A stretch of DNA of 64,000 bases from Sneathiella sp. HT1-7. GTDB taxonomy: Bacteria; Pseudomonadota; Alphaproteobacteria; Sneathiellales; Sneathiellaceae. The stretch spans positions 372,001 to 436,000 of the forward strand of contig NZ_JAJFZN010000003.1 in NCBI RefSeq assembly GCF_020731145.1, read 5' to 3'. The notes under the pieces were generated by a model. The model had not been told where the DNA came from. It did no database searches and saw only the letters and a program-made list of their open reading frames with translations. The position numbers and the translations under genes were made by a program. Numbering within the stretch: position 1 is the stretch's first letter; every line of letters starts with the position of its first letter. This document shows, in pieces, positions 1-8,503 of this stretch.

Positions 1-977
1 AAGTAGAAAAAAGCATAGAAGCCGACATCATTGACGACAGCAATATTGTGCTGGCGGATCCGGCGAAGCTAGGTAGAGCGCAGCGTCTCGATGACGCGCG
101 TGGTCGCTATATCGAATTTGCCAAAAGCAGTTTCCCCCGAAACCAACTCCTGAAGGGGCTTAAAATCGTTGTCGATTGCGCGAACGGCGCAGCCTATAAG
201 GTGGCGCCGACAGTGCTCTGGGAGTTGGAGGCAGATGTCATCTCCATGGGTGTCTCTCCCAACGGATTTAATATCAATGATGGCTGTGGTTCAACCTCGA
301 CGGATGCTATGTGCGCCCGTGTCGTTGAAGAAGGGGCCGATCTCGGCATTGCCCTTGATGGGGATGCAGATCGGTTGTTGATCTGCGATGAGAAGGGGCG
401 ACTGATTGACGGAGACCAGCTCATGGCGCTGATCGCCCGAACCTGGCAACGTCGCGAAAAGCTTCAGGGTGGCGGTATCGTATCAACGGTTATGTCCAAT
501 ATGGGGCTTGAGAAATTCTTGGAGGATCGCGGCCTGATCCTCGCGCGGACCAATGTTGGCGATCGTTATGTTGTTGAACATATGCGTGAGCATGGTTTTA
601 ACGTCGGCGGAGAGCAGTCGGGACATATTGTCCTCAATGATTATAGCACAACGGGTGACGGCCTGATTGCCGCGCTTCAAGTCCTGTCCGTGATCGTAGA
701 AGAGGGCCGACCGGTCAGCGAGGTATGCCATAATTTTGATCCTTGGCCGCAGATTCTCAAGAATGTGCGGTATGGGACAGGGGATCCACTCTCCGGCGAC
801 GCTGTGCAGAAGGCAATCCGGGACGGGGAAATCCGACTCGGAAATGAAGGACGGCTCTTAATCCGAAAATCCGGGACGGAACCGCTGATCCGCGTGATGG
901 GCGAGGGAACGAACGACAGCCTGGTTAATGAGATTGTCGATAATATAGTCAATGAGGTTACTGCCTCAGTTGGCTGA
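1..977 (+). CDS. glmM: Phosphoglucosamine mutase, 5'-truncated by window edge
   Basis: GlmM converts glucosamine-6-phosphate to glucosamine-1-phosphate on the cytosolic route to UDP-GlcNAc, for peptidoglycan and LPS. The reading frame is open from base 3, so the true start and the serine phosphate-transfer loop lie upstream of the window. Visible motifs in order are the metal-binding DGDADR, the sugar-binding GEQSGH and the C-terminal phosphate loop [12 protein letters not shown]. The residues before the first GTG (base 48) continue the family sequence, so that GTG is not the start. thiD follows after 25 bp, probably in the same transcript. This pairing is common in alphaproteobacteria. Confidence 0.95.
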   Translation, partial: VEKSIEADIIDDSNIVLADPAKLGRAQRLDDARGRYIEFAKSSFPRNQLLKGLKIVVDCANGAAYKVAPTVLWELEADVISMGVSPNGFNINDGCGSTSTDAMCARVVEEGADLGIALDGDADRLLICDEKGRLIDGDQLMALIARTWQRREKLQGGGIVSTVMSNMGLEKFLEDRGLILARTNVGDRYVVEHMREHGFNVGGEQSGHIVLNDYSTTGDGLIAALQVLSVIVEEGRPVSEVCHNFDPWPQILKNVRYGTGDPLSGDAVQKAIRDGEIRLGNEGRLLIRKSGTEPLIRVMGEGTNDSLVNEIVDNIVNEVTASVG

Positions 978-1002
978 TAAAAATAAGACATAAGAGGGTA
1001 GT

Positions 1003-1806
1003 ATGCAGGGGCGTGTATTGATTATCGCCGGATCGGATTCCGGCGGTGGGGCAGGTATTCAGGCGGATATTAAGACGGTAACGGCCCTTGGTGGCTATGC
1101 GGCGACGGCGATAACCGCGCTGACGGCACAAAATACCCTTGGTGTTGAGGAGATTGAGGCGGTTTCTGCTCCCTTCGTCGCGCAGCAGATTGACGTTGTC
1201 TTAAGAGATATTGGTGCAGATGCCATCAAAATCGGTATGCTCCATCGAAAAGAAGTGGTGGATGCCGTCGCGGGTCTGTTTGATCATCTCGATAAATTGC
1301 CGCCGGTCGTGCTCGATCCGGTAATGATTGCCAAAGGCGGCGCGAGTCTGATCGCAGAAGAGGCGAGCGACGCCATAAAAAAACGCCTGATCGGGCCGCA
1401 TACTCTTGTTCTCACCCCGAATATTCCGGAGGCTGAACAGCTTACCGGCATGAAGATCAACAATCTGACCGATATGGAAAAGGCGGGCCGTCTTCTGCTC
1501 GATATGGGTCCCGTCGCTGTATTAATGAAGGGCGGGCATAGCGAAGGGGCTGAAATTGTCGATCTTCTTGTTTCACCAGAAGGGGTCCAGACTTTTTCAC
1601 ATCGACGGATTGAGACGCCCCATACTCATGGCACGGGCTGCACACTGTCATCGGCTATTGCAACAGGCATTGCGCAAGGTCTATCGGTCCCGGCGGCCGT
1701 TGCCCGTGCCATTCGCTATGTGGAAAACGCGATCTTTGAGGCACCCGGCATCGGCGCCGGTCACGGACCGCTCAATCACGGGCATACAGTGGGGCGGTTT
1801 GAATAG
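1003..1806 (+). CDS. thiD: Hydroxymethylpyrimidine/phosphomethylpyrimidine kinase
   Basis: ThiD phosphorylates HMP and then HMP-phosphate to give HMP-PP for thiamine synthesis in the cytoplasm. The 267-residue length is normal for the ribokinase-like ThiD family. The N-terminal substrate motif AGSDSGGGAGIQAD and the C-terminal anion-hole motif GTGC (residues 210-213) are both present. The ATG is preceded by AGAGGG at 993-998. It sits 25 bp after glmM on the same strand. No TenA or ThiE domain is fused. Confidence 0.95.
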   Translation: MQGRVLIIAGSDSGGGAGIQADIKTVTALGGYAATAITALTAQNTLGVEEIEAVSAPFVAQQIDVVLRDIGADAIKIGMLHRKEVVDAVAGLFDHLDKLPPVVLDPVMIAKGGASLIAEEASDAIKKRLIGPHTLVLTPNIPEAEQLTGMKINNLTDMEKAGRLLLDMGPVAVLMKGGHSEGAEIVDLLVSPEGVQTFSHRRIETPHTHGTGCTLSSAIATGIAQGLSVPAAVARAIRYVENAIFEAPGIGAGHGPLNHGHTVGRFE

Positions 1807-1822
1807 CTTTAGCTATTCTTTG
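1801..1822 (+). terminator. Weak hairpin at the thiD stop, possible terminator
   Basis: GAATAGC and GCTATTC form a 7-bp stem around TTTA. The hairpin overlaps the thiD stop codon and is followed only by TTTG. The stem is A/T-rich and the U-tract short, so this is at best a weak terminator for glmM-thiD. The next gene has its own ribosome binding site 50 bp further on. Confidence 0.3.
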
Positions 1823-1882
1823 AAAACACCTTTTGATAGTATTGATGTGGTAAAATAATTACTCATTCGATAGGAATAAGGC

Positions 1883-2380
1883 ATGGCTTATTTTAAACAC
1901 GCTTTATTGGGCGTTGGCTTGATATTTTTTGTTGGATCTGGTGCCGTGCATGGAGCGGAGTCCACAGCAAAAATTGAAGCCATCGATGAACTCCTGAGAG
2001 TCACAAGATTGGCTGATAATTTAAAGACTGTCACGTCTGATAGCGTTCGATTTTATCTAGATAAGAGTTTCAGTTCTAAGCCGAATATTCCGGAAGAGGT
2101 TAAAGAAAAGTCCTATGGGATAGTAATGGAAACCTTTAACGAGAATTTGCCAGGATTAACCGTTCCGATTGTCGAGTTGTACGAACAGACATTTACGCTT
2201 GAAGAAATTCAGGAACTAACGACGTTCTACAAGTCCCCGCTCGGCCAGAAGTTAGTTCGTGAAACTCCGGTAATAGTGCAAAAATCCATGATGATCGGAA
2301 ATCAGTGGGGCCAGAAGATTGCGGCTATCGCGATGGAGCGTATCCGCAAGGAACTGGCCAGCAAAGGTTACGATATTTGA
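1883..2380 (+). CDS. Secreted DUF2059 family protein
   Basis: This is a 165-residue protein with an N-terminal signal peptide (hydrophobic residues 8-20, probable cleavage after VHGA near residue 25). The mature part is a helical DUF2059 domain with the typical core 'TFYKSPLGQKLV' at about residues 112-123. Family members are exported proteins of unknown biochemical role. AGGA at 1872-1875 supports the ATG start. The gene stands alone between thiD and a convergent operon, ending 16 bp from the stop of the opposing gene. The family assignment is firm, the function unknown. Confidence 0.8.
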   Translation: MAYFKHALLGVGLIFFVGSGAVHGAESTAKIEAIDELLRVTRLADNLKTVTSDSVRFYLDKSFSSKPNIPEEVKEKSYGIVMETFNENLPGLTVPIVELYEQTFTLEEIQELTTFYKSPLGQKLVRETPVIVQKSMMIGNQWGQKIAAIAMERIRKELASKGYDI

Positions 2381-2396
2381 TTGTCAAGCTGGAGGA

Positions 2397-3569
2397 CTAA
2401 ATTTCCGCAAGAGCCTCAATAAGCCGGTCGATTTCATCGTCCGTGTTATAATAATGAAATGAAGCTCTTATCATTGCATCTATACCCCGTTTCTCAAGAT
2501 CGAAGCGAGTGCTGGAGAGACCGGTGATAGAGACATTAATACTCCGCTCCACAAGGTAGTTCTTAATTTCGTCCGGGCTCTTTGTTGTGTGATCGAAGGT
2601 GACGATACCGCCTTTTTGAGCGCCGATATCCTGAACGGTGACGCCGGGTACTTTTGAGAGTTTTTCCCGCGCGGTCGCGGCAAGGGCGCAGAGCCGGGTC
2701 GAGGTTTCCTCAATTCCGAGGGTGAGAAGATAATCGACGGCAGCGCCGAGTCCGATGACGGCGGCGACATTGAACTCCCAATTCTCGAACAGGCGGGCAT
2801 CCTTGCGCATTGTATATCCATTGAGGGACGTCCATTCCGCGCTATGCATATCAAGAAACGGCGGTTCCAGCTTGTCCAAAATACTCTTCCGGACATAGAG
2901 AAAGCCAGTACCACGCGGCCCTCGAAGATACTTGCGTCCCGTCACCGAGAGCATGTCGCAGCCGATTTCCTCTACATCGACCGGAAGCTGCCCGACGGAC
3001 TGGCAGGCATCCAGAAGATAGGGAATGCCATATTTTCGAGCGACTTTGCCGATTTCTGCCGCCGGATTGACAAGGCCGCCGTTGGTCGGCACATGGGTCA
3101 CCGAAATAAGCTTCACCTTGTCGTCTATCATCTCTTCCAGAGCGGCAACATCCATTTGCCCGCGGTTATCGCTCGGTACGAAATCGATTTTGACGCCCGT
3201 TCGTTTTGCAACTTGCAGATAATCAATGACATTGGTGGCATATTCGGCCTCAGCCGTCAGGATGCGGTCGCCGGGCGCGAATTTCAGGCCGTAGAAGGCC
3301 ATTTGCCAACCGACGGTCGCATTCTCGACAAGTGCAATTTCGCTGCGGTCACAGTTGATCAATTCGGCGATGGCGTCATAGGTTCGCTCAAACGCGGGCA
3401 AAGCTCTTGCCTGAGCCTCATAGCCGCCGATGGCCAGTTCCAGATTGAGATGATCTTTCACCGCCTCATAGACAGGGAGCGGCATTAATGCCGCGCCCGC
3501 ATTGTTGAGATGAATCCGGTTTTCTGTTCCTGGTGTCTCCGATCGGAGTTTATCAATATCAAGTGTCAT
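2397..3569 (-). CDS. Class V PLP-dependent aminotransferase/desulfurase-like enzyme
   Basis: This 390-residue fold-type I PLP enzyme resembles the cysteine desulfurase / isopenicillin N epimerase branch. HVPTNGGLVNP and DACQSVGQLPVD are the PLP-pocket segments, and the Schiff-base lysine is in TGRKYLRGPRGTGF. It is the last gene of a three-gene minus-strand operon, 12 bp after an aldo/keto reductase and with a second class V enzyme first. There is no suf or isc neighbour, so Fe-S assembly is unlikely. Amino-acid or amine catabolism is more plausible. The substrate is not readable from sequence. Confidence 0.8.
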   Translation of the reverse strand: MTLDIDKLRSETPGTENRIHLNNAGAALMPLPVYEAVKDHLNLELAIGGYEAQARALPAFERTYDAIAELINCDRSEIALVENATVGWQMAFYGLKFAPGDRILTAEAEYATNVIDYLQVAKRTGVKIDFVPSDNRGQMDVAALEEMIDDKVKLISVTHVPTNGGLVNPAAEIGKVARKYGIPYLLDACQSVGQLPVDVEEIGCDMLSVTGRKYLRGPRGTGFLYVRKSILDKLEPPFLDMHSAEWTSLNGYTMRKDARLFENWEFNVAAVIGLGAAVDYLLTLGIEETSTRLCALAATAREKLSKVPGVTVQDIGAQKGGIVTFDHTTKSPDEIKNYLVERSINVSITGLSSTRFDLEKRGIDAMIRASFHYYNTDDEIDRLIEALAEI

Positions 3570-3581
3570 TAGGTATCCTGT

Positions 3582-4565
3582 TTAGCGATGTCCGGCTACA
3601 GCATGGGGGATATAGGCGTCCTTGAGGCGCGCGAGTTCGTTCATATCCAGCGATATATCAAGTGCGGCAACGGCCTCTTCCAACTGATACATCTTGCTCG
3701 CCCCGATAATGGGCGCGGTGACAGTGGGACTGTGATGGACCCAGGCGAGGGCAATCTGTGCTGGAGTGACCTCACGTTCCTTTGCGATTTCCTGCACAAC
3801 GGCGAGGATGTCATAATCGGCGCCCTGTCCAATCCGCATGGATTTTATCATAGCATCGGAGCGGGAGCGGGTCGTCTCTCCATCCGCATCCTTTTTCTTG
3901 TTCCCGGCGAGGAACCCGCGCGCGAGCGGTGACCAGGGAATAACGCCAATACCCTGATCCTCACAGAGAGGCAACATTTCGCGCTCCTCTTCCCGATAAA
4001 CAAGGTTATAAACATTCTGCATGGAGACGAACTTCGCCCAGCTATTCTTTTCGGAGATGGAAAGCGCTTTCATGAACTGCCAGGCGAACATGGAAGAAGC
4101 GCCAATATAGCGGACCTTGCCGGCGCGGACGACATCGTTTAGCGCTTCCAGCGTTTCTTCGATCGGCGTGTCATAGTCCCAGCGGTGAATCTGATATAGA
4201 TCGACATAGTCGGTGCCGAGGCGGCGCAAGGAATTATCGATGGAATGCATGATATGCTTGCGCGAGAGGCCACCGGTTAGCGGACTTTTCCCCATCCGGT
4301 TGAAGACTTTTGTGGCGATGACAACTTCATCGCGCTTGGCGTAGTCTTTTAGCGCCCGTCCGACAATTTCCTCCGATACGCCCAATGAATACATATCGGC
4401 AGTGTCGAAGAAATTGATGCCCAGCTCAAGTGCGCGCTTGATAAAGGGGCGGCTTTCCTCTTCTGGCAGGACCCAGTCCCGCCAGCTCGGGTCGCCATAG
4501 GTCATGGTGCCGAGGCAAAGATCGCTTACTTTCAGGCCGGTATTTCCCAGTCTTTTCAAGTTCAT
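3582..4565 (-). CDS. Aldo/keto reductase
   Basis: This is a 327-residue NADPH-dependent TIM-barrel reductase of the AKR superfamily, of the YajO/potassium-channel-beta-like type. The catalytic tetrad is visible: Asp and Tyr in FFDTADMYS, Lys in IATKVF, His in YQIHRWD. The C-terminal GASKMYQLEEA binds cofactor. The ATG is preceded by GGAG. It lies between two class V PLP enzymes with 11- and 12-bp gaps, so the three are probably co-transcribed and may act on one amino-acid-derived substrate (inference). Confidence 0.9.
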   Translation of the reverse strand: MNLKRLGNTGLKVSDLCLGTMTYGDPSWRDWVLPEEESRPFIKRALELGINFFDTADMYSLGVSEEIVGRALKDYAKRDEVVIATKVFNRMGKSPLTGGLSRKHIMHSIDNSLRRLGTDYVDLYQIHRWDYDTPIEETLEALNDVVRAGKVRYIGASSMFAWQFMKALSISEKNSWAKFVSMQNVYNLVYREEEREMLPLCEDQGIGVIPWSPLARGFLAGNKKKDADGETTRSRSDAMIKSMRIGQGADYDILAVVQEIAKEREVTPAQIALAWVHHSPTVTAPIIGASKMYQLEEAVAALDISLDMNELARLKDAYIPHAVAGHR

Positions 4566-4576
4566 TTTTATCTCCG

Positions 4577-5710
4577 TCAGAGGATATTTTCTAGCGCCAT
4601 GAGCAGTCTATCGCTATCTGACTCGTTGTTAAAGAGGTGAGGGGTGACCCGCAAGCTTGAGCCCCGTACGGAGAGATAGATATTCTCCTTCAGCAGGGTT
4701 TCAAGGAGGTTTTTGGGCAATCCATCCGTCTGCCGGAGCCCGAGAAAATGCCCGGCGCGCCGCTCGTCGGGGAGGGAGGTTAGCCCGAGCCTCTCGCATC
4801 GCGCGGCGATATCACGCGTTTTCTGCGTTAGTGTTCCCTGAATGTTGGCGACGCCCCAGTCGAGGATTTGCTCAAGCGCGGCAACGGCAACAGGCATCAG
4901 GGCGAAGTTCGCCCGCTCTCCCATATCAAATCGTCGCGCGCCGTCCTGATAGTCATCGACATAATCAACCAGCCCGGCGAAATCCTCCGATCCCTTGCGG
5001 TTGAGCCAGTTATATTCCAGCGGGTTGCCGTTCTGATGCTCCGGCGCGACATACATGAAGCCGAGGCTATAGGGTCCGAGTAGCCATTTATAGACTGCGG
5101 CGATCATGAAATCGGGCTTTACGCGCGCAAGATCAAGCGGCATCGCGCCGAGCGATTGAGTCACGTCAAGAACCAGCTTTGCGCCTTGCGCCCTGAGTTT
5201 CTCCCCAATTGCCACTAGGTCGAGGAGTGCGCCGTCTGTCCAGTGATTATGGGGCAGGGCCGCGAGGGCGACATTCTCATCAATCGCGTTAAGGACAGCC
5301 GACGTCCAGTCATGATCGGCAGGCGTCGACACAGTGACGATCTCGGCGCCGCTGTCGTGTGCACGCTGCTGCCAGCAATAAACATTCGACGGGAACTGAT
5401 CCTCAAGGAGAAGGATTTTCTGACCGGCTTTAAGCGGGATGTTCCGCGCCGCAACGGCAAGGCCATAAGACGCACTCGGAATAATCGCGACATCATTTGC
5501 TGTTGCGCCGATCAGTTCTGCAAATAATGATCGCGCCTTTTCTGATTCGGTAAAGAAGTCAACCGGGGAGACTGTCCAGGGCAGGGATTTGCGGTCCACG
5601 CCCGTATGACCAGCCGCCCGCGCGGCTTTCAGGAGCGGTCCCATATAGGCACAGTTGAAATAGGCAATATCGTCCGGGATATCAAAAAGATGGCGTTGGC
5701 TGGGGATCAT
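4577..5710 (-). CDS. Class V PLP-dependent aminotransferase, kynureninase/desulfurase-like
   Basis: This is the first gene of the minus-strand operon. About 377 residues if started at the ATG (5710), which has GAGG nine bases upstream; an upstream TTG at 5719 would add three residues. LDVTQSLGAMPLDL and the PLP lysine in AVYKWLLGPYSLGF mark a class V enzyme. It is clearly divergent from the class V protein at the other end of the operon, so this is not a recent duplication. The substrate is unknown. Confidence 0.78.
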   Translation of the reverse strand: MIPSQRHLFDIPDDIAYFNCAYMGPLLKAARAAGHTGVDRKSLPWTVSPVDFFTESEKARSLFAELIGATANDVAIIPSASYGLAVAARNIPLKAGQKILLLEDQFPSNVYCWQQRAHDSGAEIVTVSTPADHDWTSAVLNAIDENVALAALPHNHWTDGALLDLVAIGEKLRAQGAKLVLDVTQSLGAMPLDLARVKPDFMIAAVYKWLLGPYSLGFMYVAPEHQNGNPLEYNWLNRKGSEDFAGLVDYVDDYQDGARRFDMGERANFALMPVAVAALEQILDWGVANIQGTLTQKTRDIAARCERLGLTSLPDERRAGHFLGLRQTDGLPKNLLETLLKENIYLSVRGSSLRVTPHLFNNESDSDRLLMALENIL

Positions 5711-5896
5711 GGAAAACAACCTCGAGAGTATGATTATCCCGTATTCTCTCGATCCCCAACGCCTTTGGCCAGCCCTTTATTGTCACCGGTACAATTAAGC
5801 GATTGTTTAGACGTTTGTTCTATTATGGATGATAAGATCCTAGATTGAAATACAATCATTAGTTGAGGATAATCGTCTGTATGGAAGGTAAAGAAT

Positions 5897-5941
5897 ATAG
5901 TGCGGCTATCGTTTAAATTCTTCGATGCATAGTCGCACTAT
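5897..5941. repeat. 13-bp inverted repeat with 19-bp spacer
   Basis: The arms ATAGTGCGGCTAT (5897-5909) and ATAGTCGCACTAT (5929-5941) pair over 13 positions, with one G-T wobble when read as RNA or one mismatch as DNA. The spacer is A/T-rich. The repeat lies 45 bp upstream of the PD-(D/E)XK-like gene and is not followed by a T-run, so it is not a standard terminator. It could be an operator, a leader hairpin or the end of an inserted segment. Confidence 0.75.
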
Positions 5942-5986
5942 TAACGCTTCTATTGCCCGAAGCTTTAAATATTTTGGAGGTATATC

Positions 5987-6472
5987 ATGCTCGGCCCCGA
6001 TAACGCATTTTGGGATAGTGATGAGTGGGTTAGCTGGGATGAAATAAACCAGCAAATCCAGTACAAGGAATGGAGGGCGAGGTATCCCAAAGCAAATCTC
6101 GCCTTAATACCGATTTTTGAACAGCTTTTAACCACTGCGGAAGATTATTACCGGGAAACAGGTCTGCACCTGCAGGTCTACGGGGATATTGGTGAATTAT
6201 ACGGTGCAATAACATACGGTATCAAGCTTCATAAAAATTATGCTCAAGGATCCGATGGACGACTGGGGAATGACTTCATCGAAGTGAAAACAATTTCGCC
6301 ATTTAAGACTCGTGACGAAGTGCTAGTCGATCTGAAGGGGCACTTCAACGAGCTGCTAGTTGTGAATATCAATGAAGATTTTAAAATCTGCCATCGACTA
6401 GTTGATCGTAAACTGCTTCCAAAAACTAATGAGAAACGACTGCGGATCAAATGGAGTGATCTGGAATTTTAA
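5987..6472 (+). CDS. Orphan protein with PD-(D/E)XK nuclease-like motif
   Basis: This 161-residue cytosolic protein has no signal or membrane segment. Residues 68-103 read GDIGELYGAI, then GNDFIEVKTIS. This is the layout of a PD-(D/E)XK core: helix glutamate E70, then D96 and E99-V-K101 on the following strands. Small families of this shape, such as DUF6998-like proteins, are usually annotated as hypothetical. GGAGG nine bases upstream supports the ATG. The gene is visibly more A/T-rich than its neighbours and stands alone between inverted repeats, hinting at horizontal acquisition. A nuclease function is inference only. No methyltransferase or immunity partner is adjacent. Confidence 0.6.
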   Translation: MLGPDNAFWDSDEWVSWDEINQQIQYKEWRARYPKANLALIPIFEQLLTTAEDYYRETGLHLQVYGDIGELYGAITYGIKLHKNYAQGSDGRLGNDFIEVKTISPFKTRDEVLVDLKGHFNELLVVNINEDFKICHRLVDRKLLPKTNEKRLRIKWSDLEF

Positions 6473-6475
6473 GTC

Positions 6476-6514
6476 GTCTTTGTCCGTACAGCGGCGACTA
6501 GCGCATACAAAGAC
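6476..6514. repeat. 8-bp inverted repeat downstream of the orphan nuclease-like gene
   Basis: GTCTTTGT (6476-6483) and ACAAAGAC (6507-6514) are perfect inverted arms with a 23-bp spacer, starting 4 bp after the stop codon of the preceding gene. There is no T-run, so terminator function is doubtful. The arms are unrelated in sequence to the inverted repeat upstream of the same gene. Confidence 0.45.
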
Positions 6515-6551
6515 TGGAGATAGTCGGCGTTCGGTTTAATGACGGGTAGTT

Positions 6552-7028
6552 TTACGTCATCAACTCGATACGTAACTGATAGCAGTTATTGGTGGCGGAG
6601 CGGGCATGGACATAGGCGACGCCCTTTGTCGCGAGGATGTTTCGCGCGGCGGCCTCGATTTCTTCCGGCGCGACGAACTGGCCGGTGCCGTAAACGATAC
6701 GGTCATTGTCTCCGTAACCGCGTAAAAGAAGCCCAGCGCGGGACTTGATCATTTCGGGAAGCTCATGGTGTCTGACATAGGCCTCGCATTCCATCGCATG
6801 GAGGAAAATCGGCCCCTGCTCCGCGTAGGGTTGTTCAGACGCGAAAGGCCGGTAGGACAGCACTAGGAATTCATCACCCGCCGCAATATTGGAAAGGCAA
6901 TGGCGGCAGGGATTGCCGTCTCCGTCGGATATATGATGTTCCGGCGCGTGGCCATAGGCGTCCAACCCACCATTTTGAAGAGCGCGCACCTCGTCCGTCG
7001 GCAGGGGAATGTAGGAAAGTTTCGTCAT
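6552..7028 (-). CDS. DUF1203 domain-containing protein
   Basis: This 158-residue protein has the DUF1203 pattern: PCRHCLSNIAAGDEFLVLSY near residues 41-60, then GPIFLHAMECEAY and a C-terminal NNCYQLRI. The conserved Cys and His residues suggest a metal or redox site, but the family function is not established. GGAG lies upstream of the ATG at 7028. It is divergent from serC across a 284-bp region that holds the serC promoter and leader RNA. Confidence 0.8.
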   Translation of the reverse strand: MTKLSYIPLPTDEVRALQNGGLDAYGHAPEHHISDGDGNPCRHCLSNIAAGDEFLVLSYRPFASEQPYAEQGPIFLHAMECEAYVRHHELPEMIKSRAGLLLRGYGDNDRIVYGTGQFVAPEEIEAAARNILATKGVAYVHARSATNNCYQLRIELMT

Positions 7029-7227
7029 AATTCTGTATCTCCATTGTTCGGTTCGGAGGTGACATTAGGGCCTTGCGTTCTAGGAAAATATCCGAATGCC
7101 GAGATGGAATTTTGGTCTCGACTCTGTCTTTCTCAGAGAAATCACTGTCGCTATCGGGATATTTATGCGGATAGCGAACATTCTCAGCGCAGATATCCGG
7201 CAAATTGTCGCAGTGCAAAAATTCCCG

Positions 7228-7256
7228 TTGACATCCCTCTCGAAATTTTGTCTATG
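7228..7256 (+). promoter_or_regulatory. Candidate sigma-70 promoter of serC-serA
   Basis: A perfect -35 box TTGACA (7228-7233) is followed by a 17-bp spacer and a weak -10 TCTATG (7251-7256). The predicted transcription start is near 7262-7264, exactly where the leader RNA hairpins begin. The agreement between promoter and RNA start supports both calls. Confidence 0.55.
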
Positions 7257-7261
7257 AGCGG

Positions 7262-7312
7262 CGGGCCACATCCCCCCACCGGGATGCTCTAGACTGGAAG
7301 GTTTAGTTTATT
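7262..7312 (+). ncRNA. serC motif leader RNA (two tandem hairpins)
   Basis: Two hairpins abut the serC start. CATCCC (7269-7274) pairs with GGGATG (7281-7286). CTAGAC (7289-7294) pairs with GTTTAG (7301-7306) around TGGAAG. The start ATG follows six bases later. Position, gene context and two-hairpin layout match the serC motif, a cis-regulatory RNA described by comparative genomics upstream of serC in alphaproteobacteria. No ligand is established. There is no separate Shine-Dalgarno sequence outside the second hairpin. Its GGAAGG (7296-7301) is the best candidate, so hairpin 2 could gate ribosome access (inference). Confidence 0.72.
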
Positions 7313-8482
7313 ATGACAGTAGAAATGCGTCCGGAGAGACGCCCTAATTCTCCTATGTTTTCATCCGGCCCCTGCGCGAAGCGCCCCGGATGGTCCCTCC
7401 AAAATCTTGAAGATGCGTGTCTCGGCAGGTCCCACCGCTCCGGCGTTGGCAAGGCCAAGCTGAAAGCCGTGATCGATCAGCAACGCGCGCTTCTGGGTAT
7501 TCCTGATGACTACAAGGTCGGTATCGTGCCGGGCTCTGACACCGGCGCCGTTGAGATGGCACTCTGGTCAATGCTGGGCGCACGTCCCGTCACCATGCTG
7601 GCGTGGGAAAGCTTCGGCTCCGGCTGGGCGACCGATGTGGTCAAGCAGCTCAAACTGGAAAATGCCGAGGTTGTCACCGCCGAATATGGTGAGATCCCGG
7701 ACCTTGCCGCGACTGACTGGTCCCGCGACACGGTCTTCACCTGGAACGGCACAACCTCTGGCGTCCGTGTCCCGAACGGTGACTGGATCTCGGACGACCG
7801 TGAAGGTCTTGCCATTTGCGATGCGACCTCTGCTGTTTTCGCCATGGAACTGCCATGGGAAAAACTCGACGTTGTCACCTGGTCCTGGCAGAAAGTGCTA
7901 GGCGGGGAGGCGGCTCATGGCATGCTGGTCCTGAGCCCGCGCGCTGTTGAGCGGCTGGAAAGCTACACCCCCGCATGGCCCCTCCCGAAGGTCTTCCGCA
8001 TGACCAAGGGCGGCAAGCTCATTGACGGTATCTTTAAGGGGGAAACGATCAATACTCCCTCCATGCTGGCAGTCGAGGATGCGCTGGACGCGCTTAACTG
8101 GGCGAAAAGCATTGGCGGCGGCAAGGGCATGATCGCCCGCACGGATGCCAATGCGAAGGTGATATCCGACTGGGTCGCGAAAACCGACTGGGTCGATTAC
8201 CTCGCGGCCGATCCGGCTATTCGTTCCACCACTTCGGTTTGTCTCAAGATCACCGATGACTGGTTCACGTCCTTGTCCAAGGAGGATCAACCAAAGGCGG
8301 CGAAGGAACTCGTTAATCTGCTCGCAGCGGAAGGCGCGGCGCTGGATATCGGGCACTATCGTGACGCACCGGCGGGTCTTCGGATCTGGGCGGGCGCGAC
8401 GGTGGAAACGGCCGATCTTGAAGCCCTGATGCCCTGGCTCGACTGGGGCTACGCGACACTTAAAAACACATTCCAGAAATAA
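7313..8482 (+). CDS. serC: Phosphoserine aminotransferase
   Basis: SerC transfers an amino group from glutamate to 3-phosphohydroxypyruvate in serine synthesis, and can also act in pyridoxine synthesis. The 389-residue protein is of the alphaproteobacterial type: [12 protein letters not shown] at the N-terminus, [12 protein letters not shown] in the PLP pocket and the Schiff-base lysine K194 in SWQKVLGGE. serA follows after 21 bp, so the two consecutive serine-pathway steps are co-expressed behind the leader RNA. Base composition is typical of the surroundings. Confidence 0.95.
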   Translation: MTVEMRPERRPNSPMFSSGPCAKRPGWSLQNLEDACLGRSHRSGVGKAKLKAVIDQQRALLGIPDDYKVGIVPGSDTGAVEMALWSMLGARPVTMLAWESFGSGWATDVVKQLKLENAEVVTAEYGEIPDLAATDWSRDTVFTWNGTTSGVRVPNGDWISDDREGLAICDATSAVFAMELPWEKLDVVTWSWQKVLGGEAAHGMLVLSPRAVERLESYTPAWPLPKVFRMTKGGKLIDGIFKGETINTPSMLAVEDALDALNWAKSIGGGKGMIARTDANAKVISDWVAKTDWVDYLAADPAIRSTTSVCLKITDDWFTSLSKEDQPKAAKELVNLLAAEGAALDIGHYRDAPAGLRIWAGATVETADLEALMPWLDWGYATLKNTFQK

Positions 8483-8503
8483 TCCTTAAGAAGGATCGAA
8501 AAA

